64,000 nucleotides of DNA from Malania oleifera. Lineage: Eukaryota > Streptophyta > Magnoliopsida > Santalales > Ximeniaceae. Position numbers and translations under genes: made by a program. Position 1 is the stretch's first letter; the number at the start of each line of letters is the position of its first letter. The notes beneath the pieces were generated by a model, which saw only the letters and a list, made by a program, of their open reading frames with translations, ran no database searches and was not told the DNA's origin. Shown here in pieces: positions 59,120-64,000 of the stretch. Where the stretch lies: NCBI RefSeq assembly GCF_029873635.1, contig NC_080423.1:108423988-108487987 (forward strand), in the 5' to 3' direction.

Positions 59120-59433
59120 TCCATTTTGTAATACAATAGAAATCTATCAGTATTCCTACAACACATACAGTTAACACAATGATCTACACTAATCGTGTTA
59201 ACTACTCCCTACTAGGTCTAGGTCTGTCCTATCACACCAACATGAAAGTCATCAATGATCTGCCCCGCTTTTACTGGAATCATCATCCCAGGAAAAACAT
59301 GGAATACCGTCGACAATTCCCGGTCTAACAACCAAACAACCCTCAACCAACTCTACCCATATCCACATCTTATATTCTGGTATGTACTCATAACTAAGCC
59401 TAACCAAGTCTACAAGATCTAGTAACCTGATTA

Positions 59434-59445
59434 GCTCTGATACCA
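59434..59445 (-). promoter_or_regulatory. Primer-binding site of GypC (tRNA-iMet)
   Basis: The minus strand reads TGGTATCAGAGC three bases inside the 5' LTR. The leader down to 59125 is non-coding. Confidence 0.92.
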
Positions 59446-59448
59446 AGC

Positions 59449-61096
59449 TGTCACACCCCGAACCCCGAAATGGGACCCAAGGGTGAAAATGTAAATAACA
59501 TGTCCTTGTATATGATAAAACATCCAAAGATACAGTAGAATGAATGAGGGTCCGATCCCGTGGGGTTCCCAGGCACCCTAAACACATCCAACCACAATCA
59601 TATGCACAACAAAAAAAGGTCATCTATATACACATATGTAATACCATACCAGAATTTATACAAGAGCAGAAATGGATTTATCAAAATGTACAAACGGGTG
59701 CCCAAAACATCTCAAAATGGCAACCCATCAAAATACAGTCCTAACACTTACCCAAGCGCTAAACGCAATACACCGGCCACTACGCTCCCTACACTAGGAC
59801 GCTAGTTCTAGTTACTCGAAGGACCTGTAAAAATGTATGTACAACAAGTGCGAGACACCTCTTAGTAAGGAAAAATCCAGGTTATATCGGTGTGTGGCAA
59901 TTGAGTTTTATCATGATACACTAACATGTATAGAACTATAGTCAAAAAAATCAAAACAGTTCTAGTATTTTCACAAACCAAGCAATACAATCTAGTGTCG
60001 TCACACCCTTCGGCTCAAAGTTGGACAGTCTGGTGGTATTTCACACCCTTCGGTAAAAATCGGAGATCTGGTGGTATTTCACACCCTTCAGCTAACGTCG
60101 GCAATCTGGTGATATTTCACACCCTTCGGCAAACACCGGTGCAGATCTAGTGTTCGCACACCCTTCGGCTCTAAAGCCGGCCAATCTAGTGGCATTGCAC
60201 ACTCTTCGGCAAATGCCAAATTTTTAAATCTGGAACAATTCGAAACCCCGTTCCTATTTCACCAAGATACAACATATGCATGCTCATATAACCAAACAAA
60301 CCACACCTATTGGGTAATCTAAATCATGTTTTTCCAAACAAATACAATTTAAATAAGTCAAGGCACGACCATCCCAATATCATAGTATAAATCAACATAT
60401 ACCCACGATTTTCAACAAAACCAGGGATGCAGCCCGTCGCCCCCTTTTCCCAAAACTGTAATAATGAAAAATTCATAGTTTTCCCCGAATAGCAAATTCT
60501 GAACTCTAAGGCCCCTAAATAGCGAACCGAGTTCCAAAACCTACAAATCACAGTACAAAATATACTCACAAGACTGTTACCTATAAAACTACCAAATCTA
60601 AATTGAAAACTGAGCCTTACCTCGATTTTTTTCAAAACCCAAAAATCTCCGAAATAAGATTCCGATCCGTAGAAATTATGGAGAATCCTCCCACGATCCT
60701 CGTGGTAACTTCAGATTTCGGATTCCATCAACGATCGACGAATAAATCTAGAGAAAGAGAGTGTAGGGAGAGTTCTAGAGAGAGAGATAAGATTGAAGTT
60801 ACTTAATGAAGAAGTAATGAAAAATCCTATTTATAGCCCTTTGACCCGGCCCAATTCGTCGACATAATGGTGCCTTCGTCGACGAATCTTCCACTACCTT
60901 CGTCGACGAATTAGTGACCTCATCGACGAATTTGAGATCATCGATTTTTTCGAGACTCCTCGGCTTCTCCTCATCGATGAGTCTCTAAATTTCGTCGGTG
61001 AGAAGAACAAAGGCTTCATCAACGAAATATGCCAAATTCTCAATTTGCCCCTCTCTTATTTATTTAAACCCATTCATCACGGTTCAGGTTCTTACA
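59449..61096 (-). repeat. 5' LTR of GypC
   Basis: 1648 bp, partner of 50440-52230, with a deletion of about 120 bp near 60485. The hairpin array lies at about 60011-60182. Confidence 0.92.
60855..61027 (-). promoter_or_regulatory. Phased palindrome array in GypC 5' LTR
   Basis: Seven copies in the same positions as in the 3' LTR array. Several are closer to TTCGTCGACGAA here, so the two LTRs have diverged at individual copies but not in spacing. Confidence 0.8.
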
Positions 61097-62852
61097 GCAC
61101 AACTTTGATTTTGGTATTAAAATATCGTTCAACATATGATTGAAATTTGAGAAAAATACGACTAACATCACTTTTTAAAGGAATAGGATAAAGCCAAGAA
61201 TATTTGCTAAATGCACCTAGAAAAGAAATATAATATTTATTGCCAGTGTTTGAACAAATAGGAGCAAGGCCCCATACATCGGTATAGATCAATGCTGAAG
61301 GTTCTGTAACTTGAGTTAAAGAAACGGAAAAAGGGTAATTGCTTACTCTTTGAACACAAGCAAGCAGAGCATTTTTTAGAGATGGAGGAGCAATGTACTG
61401 GGACTTGCATTTGACGAAGGATGCGATGAACAATTTGAAACGAAGGATGACCCATACGAGCATGCCATAAGGAGAGAGTGGAGTGCTCACTTGAGAAAGC
61501 GGACGAAACACTTTTATTTTTGGTGGTTGAAATTTGATAGAGTCCATGGTTACTCGGGTCTTGGAGTAGCAGCTTTCCCGTAGCTCGATCCTTCAAAAGA
61601 AAATAAGATAGGTGGAATTCAAAAAATGTATTAGTATCTTTGGTGAAGCGCTGGACAGAGAGTAGATTTTTGCAAATGTGGGGAACATGAAACACATTAT
61701 TGAGTTGAATTTTAAGTGAGGGAGTGAAAATTTGAGTGGTTCCAATATGATGAATAGGAAGATCATTACCATTGCCTACATGAATTGTATCAGATCCTGA
61801 GTATTCTCCAGCTTTAATATTCAGATTGGCAAGTTCCGAAGTAAGATGATGTGTAGCACCCGAGTCCGAGTACCAAGTTGCATCAGTAGAATTTTTGGAA
61901 GTTGATACATATGCTTAGCCTTGAGAGGAATCCCCCTGGTACGTTTCATCATACCTATAATAACAGTCCAACGCCACATGACTTGTTCTTTTTTGCAAAC
62001 TTGGCAAACAAGACGAGAGGTGTTGGAAGAGGATGAAGAACTTCGACCATGCCCCCTGCCTCGGTTGTTTCGAGATGGTGAGTTCCGATAATTGCCTCGT
62101 CCATTGTGGCTTGGAGAGCCGCGATGATTGCCACGACCACCACGATTTGTGGTGTTGTGAGATGTGAAATTGGCATTGGCGACAGCTAGATCAACTATGG
62201 CTTGATGCTGCTCCAATTGCTTTTCATGAGCAAAAAGATTACCATAGAAGTCTTTAATGGATAGAGGTTCAACTCTAGTGGTAACAGATATGACAAAGTA
62301 GTCATAATCCGGTCCAAGGTCTGCAAGAAGAAAAGAAACAAGCTCATAATTGTTTAATGGTTGATCAATAACAGCAAAGGTATCGGTGAGGTTGGTAAAT
62401 TGCTGGAAATAATCAGCAATTGAGAGGTTGGCTTTTTTGAGAGTAGCAAGCTGAAAGTGTATATTGGTAATCTGAGCATGAGAGGTGGAGGAAACCATGC
62501 GTTCTAATACAAGCCATATTTCGCGCGAGGTGGTGCACTTAACTACATGAGATAAAAGTTTTTCCGTGAGGGAGGAGGTAAGGACACTCAGGATGAGTTG
62601 ATCTTGAAGGTGCCAAGAGTGGAAGGTAGGATTTGGAATGATTTCGGTTGAGTTGTCACTTTCAGAAATATGAGTAGGGGGTACCAGTAGTGAGCCATCA
62701 ACATAGCCGAATAGACGAGTGCCTTTAAGGCAGGGAACAATTTGGGCACGCCAAAGTAAGGAGTTGTCATGACTTAGCTTGACGGTGATAAAGGAGTGAG
62801 GAGTAAGAGAGGTGGGTGGGGATGGAACGAGAGTGGAGGAGGAGGATGCCAT
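61097..62852 (-). pseudogene. Cop2 gag, protease and first part of integrase
   Basis: The minus-strand ATG at 62852 starts MASSSSTLVPSPPTSL, and gag continues SFITVKLSHDNSLLWRAQI, EIWLVLERMVSS and an Arg/Gly/Ser-rich tail. A CQVCKK half-knuckle near 61990 is followed by a frameshift. The protease region (near 61860-61880) reads WYSDSGATHHL-like sequence in short frames. Pre-integrase has LWHARMGHPSF, and the integrase start has YTDVWGLAPI and FLGAFSKYSWLYP, ending FNTKIKVVL at the GypC target site. Frameshifts and a few stops break it, less than in the Gypsy elements. Confidence 0.85.
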
Positions 62853-62875
62853 TGGGATCAGACGTTGGTCACTTA

Positions 62876-62888
62876 GACTCTGATACCA
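62876..62888 (-). promoter_or_regulatory. Primer-binding site of Cop2
   Basis: The minus strand reads TGGTATCAGAGTC directly after the LTR end; one mismatch to the iMet complement. Confidence 0.85.
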
Positions 62889-63065
62889 TGTGAAAGCTCA
62901 AATATTTGGAGAATTGCTGCCTTATCTTAAACACAGGTATAAGTGTGTAATTACAAAGATGTAAAATATATTCTTGTTACAACTGAATCATGGAAAGATA
63001 GGAACGGAGGAATACATTTGAATTTAAACATTTGAATTGAAACCGATTACATATCTAAACAAACA
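62889..63065 (-). repeat. Putative 5' LTR of Cop2
   Basis: The inner end (TTTCACA before the primer site) is clear. The outer end is inferred from a minus-strand TGTTTGTTTAG at 63065, giving 177 bp. It contains a TATA-like AATATATTTT. The partner LTR and TSD are missing, so other TG positions are possible. Confidence 0.45.
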
Positions 63066-63166
63066 TATCAAGAATCCTGAAAAATAGTTAAACTGATGTT
63101 CATGAAACTGCTTTGTGAAAAGCCGCTGGTTGTTGCTGTGGATAAGCCTAACACTGCTCAAAAAGA
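63066..63166 (-). other. ALS 3' flank, probably 3' UTR
   Basis: About 100 bp between the inferred Cop2 LTR end and the ALS stop codon. No reading frame is seen. By position it is probably 3' untranslated sequence; a polyadenylation site cannot be fixed here. Confidence 0.5.
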
Positions 63167-64000
63167 TCAATAGGTTGATCTCCCATCGCCCTCTGTGATT
63201 ACATCCTTGAAAGCACCACCACTTGGGATCATAGGCAGGACATGTTCTTGATGGGGTACAATAACATCCAGTAAGTATGGCCCAGGAGTATCCAGCATTT
63301 TCCGAATTGCAGCTCTAAGATCTCCCTTCTTTGACACTCGAGCAGCAGGTATCGCACATGCTTCTGCAAACTTCAACATATCAGGGAATATCTCGGACTC
63401 TTTTGATGGGTCTCCTAGATATGAGTGAGCCCTATTAGCCTTGTAGAACCGATGCTCCCACTGCACAACCATACCTAAATGCTGATTATTTACGAGCATT
63501 ATCTTAACAGGAAGATTCTCCACACCAATTGTAGCCAATTCCTGAACATTCATCATAAAACTCCCATCACCATCAATGTCTACAACAACTGCATCCGGTT
63601 TCGCCACAGCTGCGCCCATTGCAGCAGGTAATCCAAAACCCATAGCCCCAAATCCACCTGAGGTTAACCAATGCCGAGGCTTGTTGTACATGTAGAATTG
63701 AGCAGCCCACATCTGATGTTGCCCAACACCAGTACTTACAATTGCATCCCCATTTGTCAATTCATCAAGAAGCTGAATTGCATACTGTGGAGGAATTGCC
63801 TCCCCAAAAGTCTTGTAACTCAATGGATACTTCAGTTTCTGCTCTTTCAGTTCCTCTCTCCAAGTCGAAAAATCCAGTTTAAGCTTGTCTGCTTTCCTCT
63901 CCAGCATCCCATTTATCCCTTTCAATGCCAGCTTCAAATCAGCACAAACTGACACATGCGGCTGCTTGTTCTTCCCAATCTCTGCAGAATCTATGTCAAT
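63167..64000 (-). CDS. ALS: Acetolactate synthase catalytic subunit, C-terminal 277 residues (5' end outside window)
   Basis: This chloroplast enzyme condenses two pyruvates, or pyruvate with 2-ketobutyrate, in the first common step of Val, Leu and Ile synthesis. The visible part starts [19 protein letters not shown] and runs without introns to a TGA at 63167-63169. The thiamine-diphosphate fold is clear: [33 protein letters not shown], then the cofactor motif from GDGSF to LVNN. The C-terminal [18 protein letters not shown] is typical. The length from the conserved Trp (codon 63458-63460) to the end is 96 residues, as in the 670-residue Arabidopsis enzyme, so it corresponds to Trp574; Ser653 is codon 63221-63223. 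Both are the herbicide-sensitive residues. The frame is intact and likely functional. Transcription starts beyond the right edge. Confidence 0.97.
   Translation of the reverse strand: MDIDSAEIGKNKQPHVSVCADLKLALKGINGMLERKADKLKLDFSTWREELKEQKLKYPLSYKTFGEAIPPQYAIQLLDELTNGDAIVSTGVGQHQMWAAQFYMYNKPRHWLTSGGFGAMGFGLPAAMGAAVAKPDAVVVDIDGDGSFMMNVQELATIGVENLPVKIMLVNNQHLGMVVQWEHRFYKANRAHSYLGDPSKESEIFPDMLKFAEACAIPAARVSKKGDLRAAIRKMLDTPGPYLLDVIVPHQEHVLPMIPSGGAFKDVITEGDGRSTY

Larger units (their letters stand above)
50440..61096 (-). mobile_element. Tekay/Del-like Gypsy element GypC
   Basis: 10,657 bp with TG...CA ends, two LTRs (50440-52230 and 59449-61096) and a perfect target duplication GCACA at 50435-50439 and 61097-61101. 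It is inserted in the Cop2 integrase. Minus-strand order is LTR, primer site, leader, solo LTR E, gag, protease, RT, RNase H, integrase, chromodomain, polypurine tract (52231-52245) and LTR. LTR starts (TGTAAG) and gag differ from those of Gyp1, GypA and GypB, so it is a separate family. Confidence 0.93.
48593..63065 (-). mobile_element. Short-LTR Copia element Cop2, split and 3'-truncated
   Basis: From right to left on the minus strand: short 5' LTR, primer site, gag, protease, integrase, RT and the start of RNase H. GypC (50440-61096) splits the integrase, and Gyp1 cuts the element at 48593 in RNase H. The rest of RNase H and the 3' LTR are not found in the window. The gag style (SFITVKLSHDNSLLWRAQI) and short LTR suggest the Ale/Retrofit group; this lineage call is tentative. 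Confidence 0.82.

Overview
The window is a plant nuclear region, most likely from a eudicot. The only host gene I can support is the 3' end of acetolactate synthase (AHAS/ALS), at 63167-64000 on the minus strand. Almost everything from about 690 to 63065 is LTR retrotransposon sequence. The elements are packed inside one another, and most boundaries can be fixed from TG...CA termini, 5-bp target-site duplications (TSDs), tRNA-iMet-type primer sites and polypurine tracts.

Layout. A short-LTR Copia element (called Cop2; 48593 to about 63065, minus) sits about 100 bp past the ALS stop codon. Two chromodomain Gypsy elements of Tekay/Del type broke it: Gyp1 (11114-48592, plus) and GypC (50440-61096, minus). 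Gyp1 in turn holds a SIRE-type solo LTR (16228-17928), a truncated SIRE-type element (18126-20690), a Cassandra-like solo LTR with 5S rRNA-derived sequence (22559-22875), and a second Gypsy, GypB (23307-48155, minus). GypB holds GypA (33204-44881, plus), which has its own solo LTR (39809-41535), and a solo LTR D (27047-31329) with another solo LTR F inside it (28166-30498). GypC holds solo LTR E (56937-59119). At the left, an LTR fragment X (690-797 and 10787-11113) is split by a near-complete 10-kb SIRE/Maximus-type Copia (798-10781). The longest chain is five insertions deep: Cop2 > Gyp1 > GypB > D > F. The other half of Cop2, the 5' part of Gyp1's first LTR and the rest of X are missing, so a large deletion is likely at the left.

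All element genes are decayed. Stops fall mainly at Gln and Trp codons, there are frameshifts, and catalytic residues are lost. They are annotated as pseudogenes.

The most unusual signal is in the LTRs, not the genes. Gyp1, GypA, GypB, X and E carry, just upstream of the TATA box where it can be seen, two blocks of four near-palindromes (consensus TTCGTCGACGAA) with centres 19-25 bp apart and the blocks about 45 bp apart. D and GypC carry a 3+4 version. A SIRE-type Copia LTR has the same 4+4 layout built from a different palindrome (consensus TTCAGGCGCCTGAA). Farther downstream, in the transcribed part of the LTR, the Gypsy LTRs carry a tandem array of small CGGC...GCCG hairpins with apparent compensatory changes, and most also carry a conserved GTCATG...CATGAC stem-loop. 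I cannot search the literature or databases, so novelty is unproven.
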